Source: an uncultured Bacteroidales bacterium
GTDB lineage: Bacteria > Bacteroidota > Bacteroidia > Bacteroidales > FEN-979
Assembly (NCBI GenBank): GCA_903885595.1
Contig: CAISJJ010000028.1
Coordinates: 1-50,257 of the forward strand
Direction of reading: 5' to 3'
Length of the DNA: 50,257 nt
Positions 27,266 to 38,169 of the stretch are shown piece after piece. Both the position numbers and the translations under genes were made by a program. Below the pieces are notes generated by a model that did no database searches, was not told the origin of the DNA, and saw nothing but the letters and a program-made list of their open reading frames with translations. Each line of letters starts with the position of its first letter. Position 1 is the first letter of the stretch.

Positions 27266-28585
27266 ATGGTTAAACAGCTCCTATTCACGATAGCCCTGCT
27301 TGCCACAATTGGTATCTTCAGTTTCACCTTACTTCGCATCATCAGTTATTTTAAACTCACCCAACCAGCTTTTCCCGTCAGGGATTTAAAAAAAAGATTT
27401 TGGGTTACACTTGACGTGGCTATTGGCCAGACAAAGATTTTCCGCCGTCCGGTTATTGGTTTTTTTCATGCTTTGGTGTTTTGGGGTTTCTGCATCATTG
27501 CATTTGGAAGCATTGAAATGGTCATCGATGGACTCTTCGGGACTGAGCGAATTTTAAAATTCCTGGGGCCGGTTTACGATTTGATCAGTGCTTCAGGTGA
27601 TATTTTTGGATTGCTCGTAGCCATTTGCATCATCATTTTCCTGTTCCGCAGGTTATTCCTGCACATCAAACGATTTGATGGGATTGAGATGAAATCAGTT
27701 TCGCACATGGATGCAAACCTTGCTTTGAGCATGATCCTTCTGCTGATGATCTCACTCCTTGGCATGAATATGGCCTATTACGCCGGGACCTTTAATTCAG
27801 GTGAGCCCCTTTCGGGCATATATCCTGTGAGCAGCAATCTTGCAGTGATCTTTACAGGCTTATCTTCATCACAGTTACACCTGGTTTATGAAACCTGCTG
27901 GTGGACGCACATTCTGCTCATTTTTATTTTTGCCAATATACTGCCATATTCCAAGCACTTTCATGTGTTTATGTCCATACCCAATGTTTTTCTTTCACGA
28001 CTGGAGCCATTGGGCAAATTGACCAACATGGACAGCATAACCCGGGAGGTAAAACTGATGCTTGACCCGGATAATGCATTTGCTGTTTCTCCCTCCGAAG
28101 CCCATGTATTACGGTTTGGCGTAAAAGATGCAGAAGATATTTCATGGAAAAACTATTTTGATTCATTGGCATGCACTGAATGCGGCCGCTGTACCTCAGT
28201 TTGCCCTGCCAACCTGACCGGCAAGCGCTTATCCCCGCGGAAAGTCATTATGGATGTCAGGGCCAGAATGAAAGAAAAAGGGCCCGGACTTGTCAAGGAT
28301 GGCATGGAATTTTCAGACAATAAATCTCTCCTGCGGGATTACATTACAGAAGAAGAATTATGGGCTTGCACAACCTGCAACGCTTGTGCTCAGGAATGCC
28401 CTGTTAACATCAACCATCCTGGTTTAATTGTCGATATGCGGCGGTACCTCGTTATGGAAGAGGCTTCAGCCCCTGGCGGAATCAAGGCTGTTTTCAGCTG
28501 CATCGAAAACAATGGAGCTCCATGGCAATTCTCACCGGAAGACCGGCTGTTGTGGACAAAAGATTTAGAGTTACAAGTTAATTAG
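27266..28585 (+). CDS. Membrane Fe-S protein, N-terminal half of ETF:quinone oxidoreductase
   Basis: A 439-residue protein with five or six predicted membrane helices in residues 1-245, of NarI/HdrE-like type with His68, His215 and His231/233 as candidate heme ligands. A soluble part follows with two 4Fe-4S motifs: Cys303, 306, 309, 313 (CTECGRCTSVCP) and Cys368, 371, 374, 378 (CTTCNACAQECP). In other bacteria the same parts are fused to CCG domains in one chain of about 700 residues, described as a membrane ETF:menaquinone oxidoreductase (DUF224-type). Here the CCG part is the next gene. Transfer of electrons from ETF to quinone is inferred from domains and operon. Confidence 0.88.
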   Translation: MVKQLLFTIALLATIGIFSFTLLRIISYFKLTQPAFPVRDLKKRFWVTLDVAIGQTKIFRRPVIGFFHALVFWGFCIIAFGSIEMVIDGLFGTERILKFLGPVYDLISASGDIFGLLVAICIIIFLFRRLFLHIKRFDGIEMKSVSHMDANLALSMILLLMISLLGMNMAYYAGTFNSGEPLSGIYPVSSNLAVIFTGLSSSQLHLVYETCWWTHILLIFIFANILPYSKHFHVFMSIPNVFLSRLEPLGKLTNMDSITREVKLMLDPDNAFAVSPSEAHVLRFGVKDAEDISWKNYFDSLACTECGRCTSVCPANLTGKRLSPRKVIMDVRARMKEKGPGLVKDGMEFSDNKSLLRDYITEEELWACTTCNACAQECPVNINHPGLIVDMRRYLVMEEASAPGGIKAVFSCIENNGAPWQFSPEDRLLWTKDLELQVN

Positions 28586-28595
28586 TTGTTCAATC

Positions 28596-29390
28596 ATGGA
28601 AGTCCGTAAAGTCGAAGTCCCTGTTATGGCTGATTTGCATGCTCGTGGCGAACATCCCGAATATCTCTTCTGGGTTGGTTGTGCCGGGGCATTCGATGAT
28701 CGTTACCAGAAAGTGACCAGGGCTTTTACAAAAATACTGAGTTTCCTTAAGGTAAGTTATGCCGTGCTTGGCAGGGAAGAATCCTGCACCGGCGATCCTG
28801 CCCGTCGTGCCGGAAATGAGATGCTTTACCAGATGCAGGCACTTCAAAACATAGAGATTTTCAGATCATATGGCATTAAAAGGATTATTACCATTTGTCC
28901 ACACTGTTACAACATCTTCAAAAATGAATATCCTGACCTTGGAGCCGAGCTGGAAGTGATCAATTATCTTCAATTCCTTGATAAATGCATCGTAAACGGC
29001 ACCCTGAAAATTGACCTGCATGCATTATCCGGTATCAGCATAACGTACCATGACCCTTGTTACCTTGGGCGGGCAAACGACATCTATTTTGAACCCCGTT
29101 CAATCCTGAAGAAACTGACGGCTAATGTGGTTGAAATGGAAAGAAATAAAAGTTTTGCTTTGTGTTGTGGTGCCGGCGGTGCACAGATGTTCAAGGAAGC
29201 TGAAAAAGGGGAGAAGGAAATTTTTATTGAACGTACCGAAGAAGCCATCAGTACCGGAGCAAAGGTAATTGCAACTGCCTGTCCTTTCTGCATGACAATG
29301 CTTACTGATGGAATAAAGTACAAAAACAGGGAAGAAGAGATTAAAAATTTCGATATTGCGGAATTGATAGTTCAATCATTAAATATATAA
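28596..29390 (+). CDS. CCG-domain Fe-S protein (HdrB/GlpC-like)
   Basis: A 264-residue soluble protein with two cysteine-rich CCG-type domains, as in heterodisulfide reductase B and GlpC. The first has Cys29, Cys64 and CPHC (101-104), with a single Cys in ESCTGDPARR instead of a CC pair. The second is complete: Cys155 (HDPCYLGRAN), CCG at 190-192 and CPFC (229-232). It probably holds the Fe-S centre that meets ETF or passes electrons to the membrane partner. Its start is 10 nt after the membrane protein, so the two act as a split version of a single reductase. Confidence 0.88.
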   Translation: MEVRKVEVPVMADLHARGEHPEYLFWVGCAGAFDDRYQKVTRAFTKILSFLKVSYAVLGREESCTGDPARRAGNEMLYQMQALQNIEIFRSYGIKRIITICPHCYNIFKNEYPDLGAELEVINYLQFLDKCIVNGTLKIDLHALSGISITYHDPCYLGRANDIYFEPRSILKKLTANVVEMERNKSFALCCGAGGAQMFKEAEKGEKEIFIERTEEAISTGAKVIATACPFCMTMLTDGIKYKNREEEIKNFDIAELIVQSLNI

Positions 29391-29410
29391 GTATTCATAA
29401 AACTACTGAA

Positions 29411-31195
29411 ATGGAGAATAGAAAAGTACTGAAAAGCGGTGAGTTCCTGGTAAATGAAATGCAAGCCAACGATATCTTTATTCCGGAAGAATTTGATGAA
29501 GAGCAAAAAATGATTGCCCAAACGGTGCAGGATTTCCTTGACACCGAACTCTACCCGAATATCGAGCAAATCGATTCCCCAGATATCAACCTGATGCAAA
29601 GTATCCTTAAAAAGGCCGGAGAGCTTGGCCTGATGGGCATTTCAATACCGGAGGAGTATGGCGGATTTGGACAGTCATTTGTAACCCAGATGCTCGCTGC
29701 TGAAAAAATCGGTTCAGGTCATTCGTTCTCCGTCGCATTCATGGCTCATACCGGGATCGGTACGCTGCCAATTATGTACTATGGGAATGAAGATCAGCGT
29801 CAGCGTTATGTTACGCGCCTTGCCACCGGTGAGTTGTTAGGCGCATATTGCCTTACTGAACCTGGAGCTGGAAGTGATGCAAACTCAGGTAAAACAACTG
29901 CCACTTTGTCGGAAGACGGTCAGCACTACATCCTTAATGGCCAGAAAATGTGGATCACCAACGCTAATTTTGCTGATACACAGGTTGTATTTGCAAAAAT
30001 TGACAAGGACAGGGTTTTAAGTGCATTCATCGTTGAAAGAACCTATCCCGGGGTGAATGTCAATCCTGATGAGCATAAGATGGGCATTAAGGGCTCATCA
30101 ACAGCCCAGATCTTTTATAATGATGTAAAAGTACCTGTCGGTAACCTGATCGGAAACAGAGGAGAGGGTTTCAGGATTGCCCTGAGCATTCTGCATATGG
30201 GCAGGATTAAGCTTGGAGCCAATGTTTTGGGCGCTTCCAAGAAAGCAATCACCGATTCGGTAAAATATGCCAATGAGCGCAAGCAATTCAATGTGATGAT
30301 CTCGACATTTGGAGCTATCAAACATAAACTGGCTGAACAGGTTATCAGGACTTTCGCGTTGGAGAGTGCAATTTACCGGTTAAGCAAAGACGTTGATCAG
30401 CTGATCGAATTGCATAAAGCAGCCGGAATGGATAAAGGCAAAGCTTCAATCGAAGGTATCAGCCATTATGCTGTTGAAGCAGCCATTCTTAAAGTTTATG
30501 GATCAGAGGTTCTTGACTTTGTAATTGATGAAGCTGTCCAGATTCATGGTGGGATGGGATATTCAGCCGAGATGGCTGTTGAAAGAGGTTACCGGGATTC
30601 CCGGATTAACAGGATATTTGAAGGGACCAATGAGATCAACAGGCTTCTGGTAGTCGATACCGCAATGAAACGGGCGATGAAGGGTGACTTTGATCTATTT
30701 GGGAAAGCTGAAACCATAACAGCCAACCTTGAAAATATTGCTCTCCTTCCAAAGGATGGCGAATCCTATTTCGAAGAAAAACTTCGGTATATAAAGAACT
30801 TTAAAAACCTCATTCTTCTTGTCATCAATGGTGCATCTAAACATTTTGATAAAAAACTGATTCTGGAACAGGAGGTGCTGAACAACCTTGCTGATATGAT
30901 TATAGAGGTCTATATGTCAGAATCGTTGGTACTTAGGGTCCAGAAAATGGAAAATATTCAAGGTGCCGATCCTTCAGGGCTTTACCATGCGATAGTCGAT
31001 GTTTTCATTTACGATGCCGCTGATAAGATCAGGAAACCAGCTACAGATGCGGCAAATTCATTTATCTCCGCTGAACTAAACGGGACATTTAAAAAGGGAA
31101 TTGAAACCCTCACCAATCTTCGTGGGATCAATGTCAAGGATGCACGCCGCAAAATAGCTGATAAACTGATCGAAGATAACTGTTATAAATTCTGA
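29411..31195 (+). CDS. Acyl-CoA dehydrogenase with C-terminal extension
   Basis: FAD-dependent alpha,beta-dehydrogenation of an acyl-CoA, passing electrons to ETF. The 594-residue protein is longer than short- and medium-chain enzymes (about 380) and resembles the VLCAD-like group in having a helical domain after the catalytic core. Motifs: CLTEPGAGSDANSGKTTA, WITNANFADTQVVFAKI, the QIHGGMGYSAEMAVERGYRD FAD region, and the catalytic glutamate Glu404 in RIFEGTNEINR. Chain-length preference is unknown. Last gene of the etf operon, ended by a strong terminator. Confidence 0.94.
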   Translation: MENRKVLKSGEFLVNEMQANDIFIPEEFDEEQKMIAQTVQDFLDTELYPNIEQIDSPDINLMQSILKKAGELGLMGISIPEEYGGFGQSFVTQMLAAEKIGSGHSFSVAFMAHTGIGTLPIMYYGNEDQRQRYVTRLATGELLGAYCLTEPGAGSDANSGKTTATLSEDGQHYILNGQKMWITNANFADTQVVFAKIDKDRVLSAFIVERTYPGVNVNPDEHKMGIKGSSTAQIFYNDVKVPVGNLIGNRGEGFRIALSILHMGRIKLGANVLGASKKAITDSVKYANERKQFNVMISTFGAIKHKLAEQVIRTFALESAIYRLSKDVDQLIELHKAAGMDKGKASIEGISHYAVEAAILKVYGSEVLDFVIDEAVQIHGGMGYSAEMAVERGYRDSRINRIFEGTNEINRLLVVDTAMKRAMKGDFDLFGKAETITANLENIALLPKDGESYFEEKLRYIKNFKNLILLVINGASKHFDKKLILEQEVLNNLADMIIEVYMSESLVLRVQKMENIQGADPSGLYHAIVDVFIYDAADKIRKPATDAANSFISAELNGTFKKGIETLTNLRGINVKDARRKIADKLIEDNCYKF

Positions 31196-31247
31196 CCCTC
31201 CTTGGTATTGCATTGTCAATAATCTTATTAATCAAGTATTTATACCT

Positions 31248-31284
31248 AAAAAGGCTGTCCCGGAATTCCGAAACAGCCTTTTTT
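31248..31284. terminator. Bidirectional intrinsic terminator
   Basis: AAAAAGGCTGT pairs with ACAGCCTTTTT, with the palindrome CGGAATTCCG in the loop. It has A and T tracts on both sides and lies between the convergent acyl-CoA dehydrogenase and clpC genes, serving both. Confidence 0.92.
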
Positions 31285-31322
31285 AATAATAAGCTGAAAA
31301 AGATCACTTATTCTATTGAAAA

Positions 31323-33869
31323 CTACTGAGTTTGTTCAGATTGTTCAAGTTTTGAAACATTAACCACAATTTCATCTTTGTCTGCAACGTAATCAACTGT
31401 GATCAAATCACTATCGGTAAGTTTGGTTTTAATAATCTCCTCTGCAAGGGTATCTTCAATATATTTCTGTATAGCACGCTTGAGCGGGCGGGCGCCAAAC
31501 TGAACATCCCAACCTTTTTCAGCGATATAATCCTTTGCCGCAGGAGTAATTAAAATCTGGTATCCAAGATTTTTTATCCGGTCGTACAATTGCTTAAGTT
31601 CAATGTCGATGATTTTATGAATATCTTCACGCTCGAGAGATTCAAAGATTATCACATCATCTATTCTGTTTATAAATTCCGGGGCAAATGCCTTTTTAAG
31701 CGCATTTTCAATAACTCCTTTTGCATAATCACTTGAGGCAGCCTGTTTTGCTGAAGTTGCAAAACCAACACCTTGCCCGAAATCCTTCAATTGCCTTGAC
31801 CCAATATTTGAGGTCATGATTACAATTGAATTTTTAAAATCTACCCGCCGACCGAAACTATCTGTCAGCATACCATCGTCAAGCACCTGTAACAGTAAAT
31901 GGAAGACATCCGGGTGTGCTTTTTCAATTTCATCCAGCAAAACAATAGAATATGGACGTCTACGAATCTTTTCAGTCAATTGCCCACCCTCCTCGTATCC
32001 GACATATCCCGGAGGAGCCCCGATAAGGCGAGACACTGCAAATTTCTCCATGTATTCACTCATATCGATACGAACCAGTGCATCTTCCGTATCGAATAAA
32101 TATCTGGATAACACCTTTGCCAGGTGGGTTTTGCCAACACCTGTCGGACCCAGGAAAATGAATGTTCCGATAGGTTTGTTCGGATCCTTGAGTCCTGCGC
32201 GGTTACGCCGAATAGCTTTGACCACCTTTCGGATCGCTTCATTCTGTCCGATGACCGAATTTTCCAGTTCAGCTTCCATGTTGATCAGTCGGTCACTTTC
32301 ATTTTTTGCGATCCGTTGCATGGGGATACCTGTCATCATGGCAACTACTTCTGCCACATTTTCCTCTGCTACGGTTTGACGATTTAATTTAGCATTTTCG
32401 TCCCATTTCTTTTTCTCACGTTCAAGACTATCCTGAAGTTTTCGCTCGGTATCGCGAAGGTCGGCTGCTTCTTCGAATTTCTGACTGTTAATGGCAGACA
32501 TCTTCAGTTTCCGTGTCTCTTCAATCTGGTTTTCAACTTTCACAATCTCATCAGGGACATTGATGTTTGAGATATGCACCCGGGCCCCTGCTTCATCGAG
32601 GGCGTCAATGGCCTTATCAGGAAGGTACCGGTCTGTAATGTATCTGTTTGTGAGTGCGACACAAGCTTTAATGGCATCATCCGTATATTTCACCAGGTGA
32701 TGATCTTCATATTTTTCCTTGATGTTATTGAGGATTTCAACCGTCTCTTCCGGAGAGGTCGGGTCGACGAGTACTTTTTGAAATCTGCGTTCAAGTGCTC
32801 CATCCTTTTCAATATATTGCCTGTACTCATCCAGGGTGGTTGCTCCGATGCATTGAATGTCGCCGCGTGCCAGTGCCGGTTTGAACATATTGGAGGCATC
32901 GAGAGAACCGGATGCATTACCAGCGCCAACAATCGTATGTATTTCATCAATAAAAACGATAATGTTCGGATTTTTCTCAAGTTCATTGAGCACCGCCTTC
33001 ATTCGCTCTTCGAACTGCCCGCGGTACTTGGTGCCGGCAACAAGCGAAGCGAGGTCAAGGGAAACAAGGCGTTTGTTGAACAACGCACGTGATACCTTAC
33101 GCTGAACAATCCTGAGTGCAAGCCCTTCTGCGATGGCCGATTTGCCAACACCAGGCTCACCGATCAAAATCGGATTATTTTTTTTACGCCGGCTCAAAAT
33201 CTGGGCAATGCGTTGCAATTCCTTCTCCCGTCCAACAATGGGATCAAGCCTGCCTTCTTCGGCAGCCTTGGTGATATCACGGCCGAAATTGTCCAATACC
33301 GGTGTCTTTGACTTGGAATCCTGTGGTTTTTTCTGACTTCCGCTGAAGCTTTTACCGCCCTCTTCAGGATCCTCGTCGTCATCATCTTTAGGCAGAATAT
33401 CCTGCGGATCAAATCGGGGCTCTTCATTACCACTTGTCAAAATGGCTTTAAGTTCGTCCTTTACTGCGTTGTAACTAACCCCGTTAATTGAAAATGTTTT
33501 TGTAACAAGGTTGTTTTCATCTTTTAGAATGGCCAATAAAAGATGTTCAGTGCCAATGAGTTCGCTGTTAAATAGTTTTGCTTCAAGATAGGTTATTTTT
33601 AACGCCCGCTCAGCCTGCTTGATAAGGGGGATGTTTTCACTTCCAGTGGGCTTCTCTTTATGACTGGCGACAGCCAATTCAATTTTTTTCCTGATCTCTG
33701 CAAGATCTACGCCTAGATTACGTAGAATGCGGATGGCCAATCCTTCCCCTTCCCGGATAATACCTAAAAGAAGATGCTCCAGACCAATGTAATCATTACC
33801 TAATCGCTGGGCCTCTTCCCGGCTGTATATCAAAACGTCTTTTACACGTTGTGAGAATTTTGCTTCCAT
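31323..33869 (-). CDS. clpC: AAA+ unfoldase ClpC
   Basis: Hsp100 chaperone that unfolds proteins and feeds them to ClpP. The 848-residue protein has two N-terminal Clp repeats (1-145), an acidic linker near 160-172, AAA domain 1 with GEPGVGKS (237-244), a UVR-type middle segment ([20 protein letters not shown]), and AAA domain 2 with [16 protein letters not shown] loop (GQGVGFAT) of the kind that docks to ClpP is present. ClpP is not in the window, but the adaptor ClpS is encoded at 40460-40732. Divergent from gyrA. Confidence 0.96.
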   Translation of the reverse strand: MEAKFSQRVKDVLIYSREEAQRLGNDYIGLEHLLLGIIREGEGLAIRILRNLGVDLAEIRKKIELAVASHKEKPTGSENIPLIKQAERALKITYLEAKLFNSELIGTEHLLLAILKDENNLVTKTFSINGVSYNAVKDELKAILTSGNEEPRFDPQDILPKDDDDEDPEEGGKSFSGSQKKPQDSKSKTPVLDNFGRDITKAAEEGRLDPIVGREKELQRIAQILSRRKKNNPILIGEPGVGKSAIAEGLALRIVQRKVSRALFNKRLVSLDLASLVAGTKYRGQFEERMKAVLNELEKNPNIIVFIDEIHTIVGAGNASGSLDASNMFKPALARGDIQCIGATTLDEYRQYIEKDGALERRFQKVLVDPTSPEETVEILNNIKEKYEDHHLVKYTDDAIKACVALTNRYITDRYLPDKAIDALDEAGARVHISNINVPDEIVKVENQIEETRKLKMSAINSQKFEEAADLRDTERKLQDSLEREKKKWDENAKLNRQTVAEENVAEVVAMMTGIPMQRIAKNESDRLINMEAELENSVIGQNEAIRKVVKAIRRNRAGLKDPNKPIGTFIFLGPTGVGKTHLAKVLSRYLFDTEDALVRIDMSEYMEKFAVSRLIGAPPGYVGYEEGGQLTEKIRRRPYSIVLLDEIEKAHPDVFHLLLQVLDDGMLTDSFGRRVDFKNSIVIMTSNIGSRQLKDFGQGVGFATSAKQAASSDYAKGVIENALKKAFAPEFINRIDDVIIFESLEREDIHKIIDIELKQLYDRIKNLGYQILITPAAKDYIAEKGWDVQFGARPLKRAIQKYIEDTLAEEIIKTKLTDSDLITVDYVADKDEIVVNVSKLEQSEQTQ

Positions 33870-33949
33870 AAGATGCTCTTTATCAAGATAAGTTGATAAC
33901 TATGACAAAAATCGAACCACTTTTTAATTTGTAAAAATGGTAAGGCAAT

Positions 33950-33957
33950 CAAAAATA
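33950..33957 (-). promoter_or_regulatory. Candidate -7 box for clpC
   Basis: Reads TATTTTTG on the minus strand, 80 nt before the ATG. No good -33 element was found. No CIRCE-like repeat is visible in the clpC-gyrA gap. Confidence 0.4.
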
Positions 33958-34068
33958 CGATCGAATTCATTAAATAATCGCTGAATACCCTTAATTTATT
34001 AACACTTTCATGTTAGTAAGAGTGGAAAATAATTAACCTCCGGCCATGGTTATAAGAGGGAAATTTGT

Positions 34069-34076
34069 TATCTTCG
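34069..34076 (+). promoter_or_regulatory. Candidate -7 box for gyrA
   Basis: TATCTTCG differs from TAnnTTTG at one position and lies 49 nt before the ATG. Confidence 0.35.
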
Positions 34077-34125
34077 TAACATAATAAAAGATATTTTATC
34101 TATCTGATAATTAATCATATAACTA

Positions 34126-36708
34126 ATGGTGCGAGACGAAATGGAATCGGGAGAAAAAATTGTTCAGGTCAATATTGAAAACCAGATGAAAACCGCCTAC
34201 ATTGATTATTCAATGTCGGTGATTGTTCAGAGAGCATTACCCGATGTGCGGGATGGTTTGAAACCAGTTCACAGGCGGGTTTTATTTGGAATGTATGAGT
34301 TGGGAGTCCTTTCAAACAGGGCATATAAGAAATCGGCAAGAATAGTAGGGGAGGTCCTCGGAAAATTTCATCCGCATGGTGATACTTCAGTATATGATGC
34401 AATGGTCAGGATGGCCCAGGTGTGGAGTTTGCGGTATCCACTGGTAGACGGGCAGGGTAATTTTGGTTCTATGGATGGAGATAGCCCGGCCGCAATGAGA
34501 TATACAGAAGCCCGGCTGCAAAAGATCGCAGAAGAAATGGTTGCCGACATTGAAAAAGATACTGTTGATTATCAGTTTAATTTTGATGATACACTGAAGG
34601 AGCCAACCGTGATGCCTTCACGGATTCCAAACCTGCTGATCAATGGTGCATCCGGGATTGCTGTGGGGATGGCTACAAATATGGCCCCTCACAACCTGAG
34701 TGAAGTCGTTGACGGCATTATTGCTTACATTGATAACAGGGATATTACAATTCCTGAATTGATGAAACACATTAAAGCCCCTGATTTTCCGACTGGCGGA
34801 ATTATTTATGGATACGACGGCGTTAAAGATGCTTTCGAAACAGGCAGGGGACGGATTGTAGTTCGCGGGGAGACAACAATTGAACAAGATGATCACGGAA
34901 GAGAGAAAATCATCGTTACTTCTGTGCCTTACCAGGTAAACAAGGCTGAAATGATTAAGAAAACGGCTGATCTGGTAAATGATAAAAAGATTGAAGGTAT
35001 TTCTGATATCCGTGATGAATCAGACCGAAACGGGGTTCGCATCGTTTATGAACTTAAACGTGAAGCCATTACAAATGTGGTTCTAAACAAATTATATCAG
35101 ATGACGGCATTGCAAACATCCTTCAATGTTAACAACATCGCACTGGTCAAAGGCCGGCCGATGATGCTTAATCTGAAGGACATGATCGTTCACTATGTTG
35201 AACACCGTCATGAAGTTGTTTTCCGCAGAACAAAATTTGATCTGGCTGAAGCGCTCAAAAGGGCTCATATTCTTGAAGGATTGCTCATAGCCCTTGACAA
35301 CATTGATGCGGTGATCACGCTGATCAGGGCATCCCAGACACCGGATGAGGCGAAGGCCGGATTAATTGCAAATTTCGGACTAAGTGAAATCCAGGCTAAG
35401 GCGATCCTTGACATGCGGTTGCAGCGGCTGACCGGACTTGAGCGTGATAAAATCAAGGAAGAATACGCCGAACTGATGAAACTGATCGACTTCCTGAACG
35501 GTATACTGGCAGATGAATCGCTCAGGATGAACATTATCAAAGATGAGCTGAGGGAAATTAAGGAAAAGTTTGGGGATGAGCCAAGGTCACAGATTGTTTA
35601 TGCTGCCTCAGATTTCAGGATTGAAGATACGATCCCGGATGAGAATGTAGTCATCACTATTTCTCATATGGGTTATATCAAACGGACTCCCCTATCTGAA
35701 TATCGCGTACAAAATAGGGGAGGACGGGGTGTCAAGGGTTCGGAAATCAGGGACGAGGATTTTCTTGAGCACCTTTTCGTAGCTACCAATCATAATTATT
35801 TGCTCTTCTTTACTGAAAAGGGAAAGTGTTTCTGGCTCAGGGTATATGAAATTCCGGAAGGTGGTAAAACCTCCAAGGGCAGGGCAATTCAAAACCTTAT
35901 CAATATTGAACCTGATGATAAGGTACGGGCTTTTATCAATGTGAAAAATCTGAAAGACGAAGAATATATTTCATCAAATTTCATCATTCTTGCAACAAAA
36001 AAAGGCACCATTAAAAAAACCTCCCTTGAAGCATATTCCCGGCCACGCCAAAACGGCATCAATGCTATCACCATCAATGAAGGAGACCAGCTGCTGGAAG
36101 CAAAACTGACCCAGGGAACCGATGAGGTTGTAATGGCCTTAAAATCGGGACGTGCGATTAGGTTTAACGAAAAGACCGTTCGTCCGATGGGCCGCAATGC
36201 AGCAGGCGTTCGCGGTATTTCCTTCTCCGGAACCAGCGATGAGGTTATTGGTATGATATGCATCCCGCTTGATAAAAAGTGTGAGGTTCTTGTTGTTTCT
36301 GAAAAAGGATATGGTAAGCGATCAGACCTTGATGATTACCGGATCACGAACAGAGGCGGAAAAGGAGTCAAAACCTTAAACATAACAGATAAGACCGGGG
36401 CAGTAATAGCGGTGAAGGATGTAACGGATAGTGATGACCTGATGATCATCAACCGCTCAGGCGTAATCATCCGCATGGCAGTTGCCAACCTAAGGGTAAT
36501 GGGACGGGCTACTCAAGGGGTCCGCCTGATTAAAATTGATGATGGTGATTCCATTGCAGCAGTGGCAAAAGTTGATGTGGAGGTTGCGGCGGTAAACGAA
36601 GAGGACCAAATGATTGATCCTATTGAGAAAACAGATGATAATATGAACGACACATTAGGGGATCCTGTTGTGAATAATAAAACAGATCAACCGGAAACTG
36701 AAAATTAA
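34126..36708 (+). CDS. gyrA: DNA gyrase subunit A
   Basis: Breakage-reunion subunit of gyrase, which introduces negative supercoils. The 860-residue protein has the QRDR segment [17 protein letters not shown] (Thr87 at the E. coli Ser83 position, Asp91 at the Asp87 position), the catalytic Tyr126 in [10 protein letters not shown], and a C-terminal beta-pinwheel with the GyrA-box-like [13 protein letters not shown] and later [11 protein letters not shown] repeats. The box and full pinwheel favour GyrA over ParC. An acidic tail follows from about 825. The ATG at 34126 is used; ATG at 34141 would remove five residues and is also plausible. Confidence 0.95.
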   Translation: MVRDEMESGEKIVQVNIENQMKTAYIDYSMSVIVQRALPDVRDGLKPVHRRVLFGMYELGVLSNRAYKKSARIVGEVLGKFHPHGDTSVYDAMVRMAQVWSLRYPLVDGQGNFGSMDGDSPAAMRYTEARLQKIAEEMVADIEKDTVDYQFNFDDTLKEPTVMPSRIPNLLINGASGIAVGMATNMAPHNLSEVVDGIIAYIDNRDITIPELMKHIKAPDFPTGGIIYGYDGVKDAFETGRGRIVVRGETTIEQDDHGREKIIVTSVPYQVNKAEMIKKTADLVNDKKIEGISDIRDESDRNGVRIVYELKREAITNVVLNKLYQMTALQTSFNVNNIALVKGRPMMLNLKDMIVHYVEHRHEVVFRRTKFDLAEALKRAHILEGLLIALDNIDAVITLIRASQTPDEAKAGLIANFGLSEIQAKAILDMRLQRLTGLERDKIKEEYAELMKLIDFLNGILADESLRMNIIKDELREIKEKFGDEPRSQIVYAASDFRIEDTIPDENVVITISHMGYIKRTPLSEYRVQNRGGRGVKGSEIRDEDFLEHLFVATNHNYLLFFTEKGKCFWLRVYEIPEGGKTSKGRAIQNLINIEPDDKVRAFINVKNLKDEEYISSNFIILATKKGTIKKTSLEAYSRPRQNGINAITINEGDQLLEAKLTQGTDEVVMALKSGRAIRFNEKTVRPMGRNAAGVRGISFSGTSDEVIGMICIPLDKKCEVLVVSEKGYGKRSDLDDYRITNRGGKGVKTLNITDKTGAVIAVKDVTDSDDLMIINRSGVIIRMAVANLRVMGRATQGVRLIKIDDGDSIAAVAKVDVEVAAVNEEDQMIDPIEKTDDNMNDTLGDPVVNNKTDQPETEN

Positions 36709-36744
36709 TTTGACTTTCTTAGTTTATAATAGAAGTGTATTTTT

Positions 36745-36752
36745 TATCTTTG
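36745..36752 (+). promoter_or_regulatory. -7 box for the TPR protein gene
   Basis: TATCTTTG, a perfect TAnnTTTG match, 45 nt before the ATG at 36798. It lies after the in-frame ATG at 36735, which it argues against as the start. Confidence 0.75.
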
Positions 36753-36797
36753 CCGGCTGGAAATCAATTCAAACCTATCATCCTAATACTCAAATCG

Positions 36798-37985
36798 ATG
36801 AAAAAAATCGTATTACTTTTGGTATTGGTTACTGCCATTACCCTTGCATTTGGACAGAAAAACGTTCGTCAAACTGCATCTAATTACCTGAAATCCGGTA
36901 AATTAGATAAATCGTTGGAAGCTATCAATCAATGTGTTCTGGATCCCAGTACGGCTCAGGATGCAAAAGCATGGCTTATCAGGGGAAATGTCTATCTTGA
37001 ATTAGCAAATACCAAAGAAGAAAATTTTAAAAGTCTTGATCCTGATCCTCTGACCAAAGCTTTGGAGTCGTATCAAAAGGCTATCGAGTTTGATACAAAA
37101 AAAGAGTATTACGACGAAATCTATGTTAAACTAAATTTGCAGCGGAATAGTTATTATAATGCCGGCGTTGATGAGTACAATAAAAAGAACTTCAAACAGG
37201 CCATGCTGAACTTCGGAAAAGGAGCAGAGGTGCTTGAAATTGCAAAAGTTTCAGATACCATTTCGATATTAAATGCAGCTACCTGTGCCTCCCTTGCAAA
37301 CGAAAGCGAAGCAGCAAAAAAATATTACATCAAGTTATTGAAGGAAGACTATAAGTCACCTTCTGTATTTATGACATTATCAGATTTATACCGCCAGGAT
37401 AAAGATTCATCAAATGCATTAAAATATGTTAGGATGGGACAGCAGTTGTATCCTAACGATTTGAGATTGTTTTTGTCTGAAACAAATATCTATCTTACAT
37501 TCAACAAGACAGATAAAGCGCTAAACAACCTTAAAGTTGCCTTGGCGAAGGATTCTACAAATTATTCAGTAGCATTTGCCATGGGGACGATTTATGACAA
37601 TATTTCCAACGATAGTAGTAAAACGGTTGTACAGCGTTACGAGGCATTTGAAAATGCTGTTGCAGCTTACAAAAATGCCATAAGATTATTTCCTGAGTAT
37701 TTTGAAGGTAATTACAACCTGGGGGCCTTATTTGTGAATAAAGCTGCTTCGATAAACGATGAAGCCAATAAATTGCCCCTTGATGCAACTGCACAATATG
37801 AGAAGTTAAAGAAGGAGGCAGACAGCTACCTTGAACAAGCTTTACCATATCTGGAAAAAGCAACTGAATTACAACCTGCTGATCTAAATACGCTGATTTC
37901 CCTAAAACAAATTTATGCGCGCACCAACAAAACAGAAAAGATGAAAGAGGTGCAGGAAAAAATAAACGCTGCCCAGCAAAAATAG
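36798..37985 (+). CDS. Exported tetratricopeptide-repeat protein
   Basis: A 395-residue protein with a signal peptide (IVLLLVLVTAITLAFGQ) and several TPR-like helical pairs: LTKALESYQKAIEFDTKKEY, the YNKKNFKQAMLNFGKGAEVL pair, the SNALKYVRMGQQLYPNDLRL pair, and TDKALNNLKVALAKDSTNYS. It probably mediates protein contacts in the periplasm. A longer frame would start inside the promoter region, so the ATG before the signal peptide is used. It stands alone, with a terminator after it; partner unknown. Confidence 0.88.
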   Translation: MKKIVLLLVLVTAITLAFGQKNVRQTASNYLKSGKLDKSLEAINQCVLDPSTAQDAKAWLIRGNVYLELANTKEENFKSLDPDPLTKALESYQKAIEFDTKKEYYDEIYVKLNLQRNSYYNAGVDEYNKKNFKQAMLNFGKGAEVLEIAKVSDTISILNAATCASLANESEAAKKYYIKLLKEDYKSPSVFMTLSDLYRQDKDSSNALKYVRMGQQLYPNDLRLFLSETNIYLTFNKTDKALNNLKVALAKDSTNYSVAFAMGTIYDNISNDSSKTVVQRYEAFENAVAAYKNAIRLFPEYFEGNYNLGALFVNKAASINDEANKLPLDATAQYEKLKKEADSYLEQALPYLEKATELQPADLNTLISLKQIYARTNKTEKMKEVQEKINAAQQK

Positions 37986-38003
37986 GGCAGGTTAAGAAGT
38001 ACC

Positions 38004-38045
38004 GGGAGAATAACCAAAGAGTGATATTCTCCTGTTATTTTTGCA
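38004..38045 (+). terminator. Intrinsic terminator after the TPR gene
   Basis: GGAGAATA pairs with TATTCTCC around a 12-nt loop and is followed by TGTTATTTTT, about 20 nt after the stop codon. Confidence 0.8.
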
Positions 38046-38139
38046 ATTGCTATTTAACATAATATTAATTATAAGACAAATATTATAATTTTTATTATTG
38101 CCGCAAATGAAGAGATCTTTTCCATAAAGGAAATATTCC

Positions 38140-38147
38140 TATTTTTG
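38140..38147 (+). promoter_or_regulatory. -7 box for the SDR/5-alpha-reductase pair
   Basis: TATTTTTG, a perfect TAnnTTTG match, 22 nt before the ATG at 38170. Confidence 0.7.
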
Positions 38148-38169
38148 CCACCTGACTTAATGTTTCCGA

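Noticed and set aside
31261-31270. Palindrome CGGAATTCCG as a regulator site
   Set aside because: It is the loop region of the shared terminator between convergent genes, where an operator would have no promoter to control.
36735-36797. Upstream start for the TPR protein
   Set aside because: A perfect -7 box lies inside this stretch, and the signal peptide begins at 36798.
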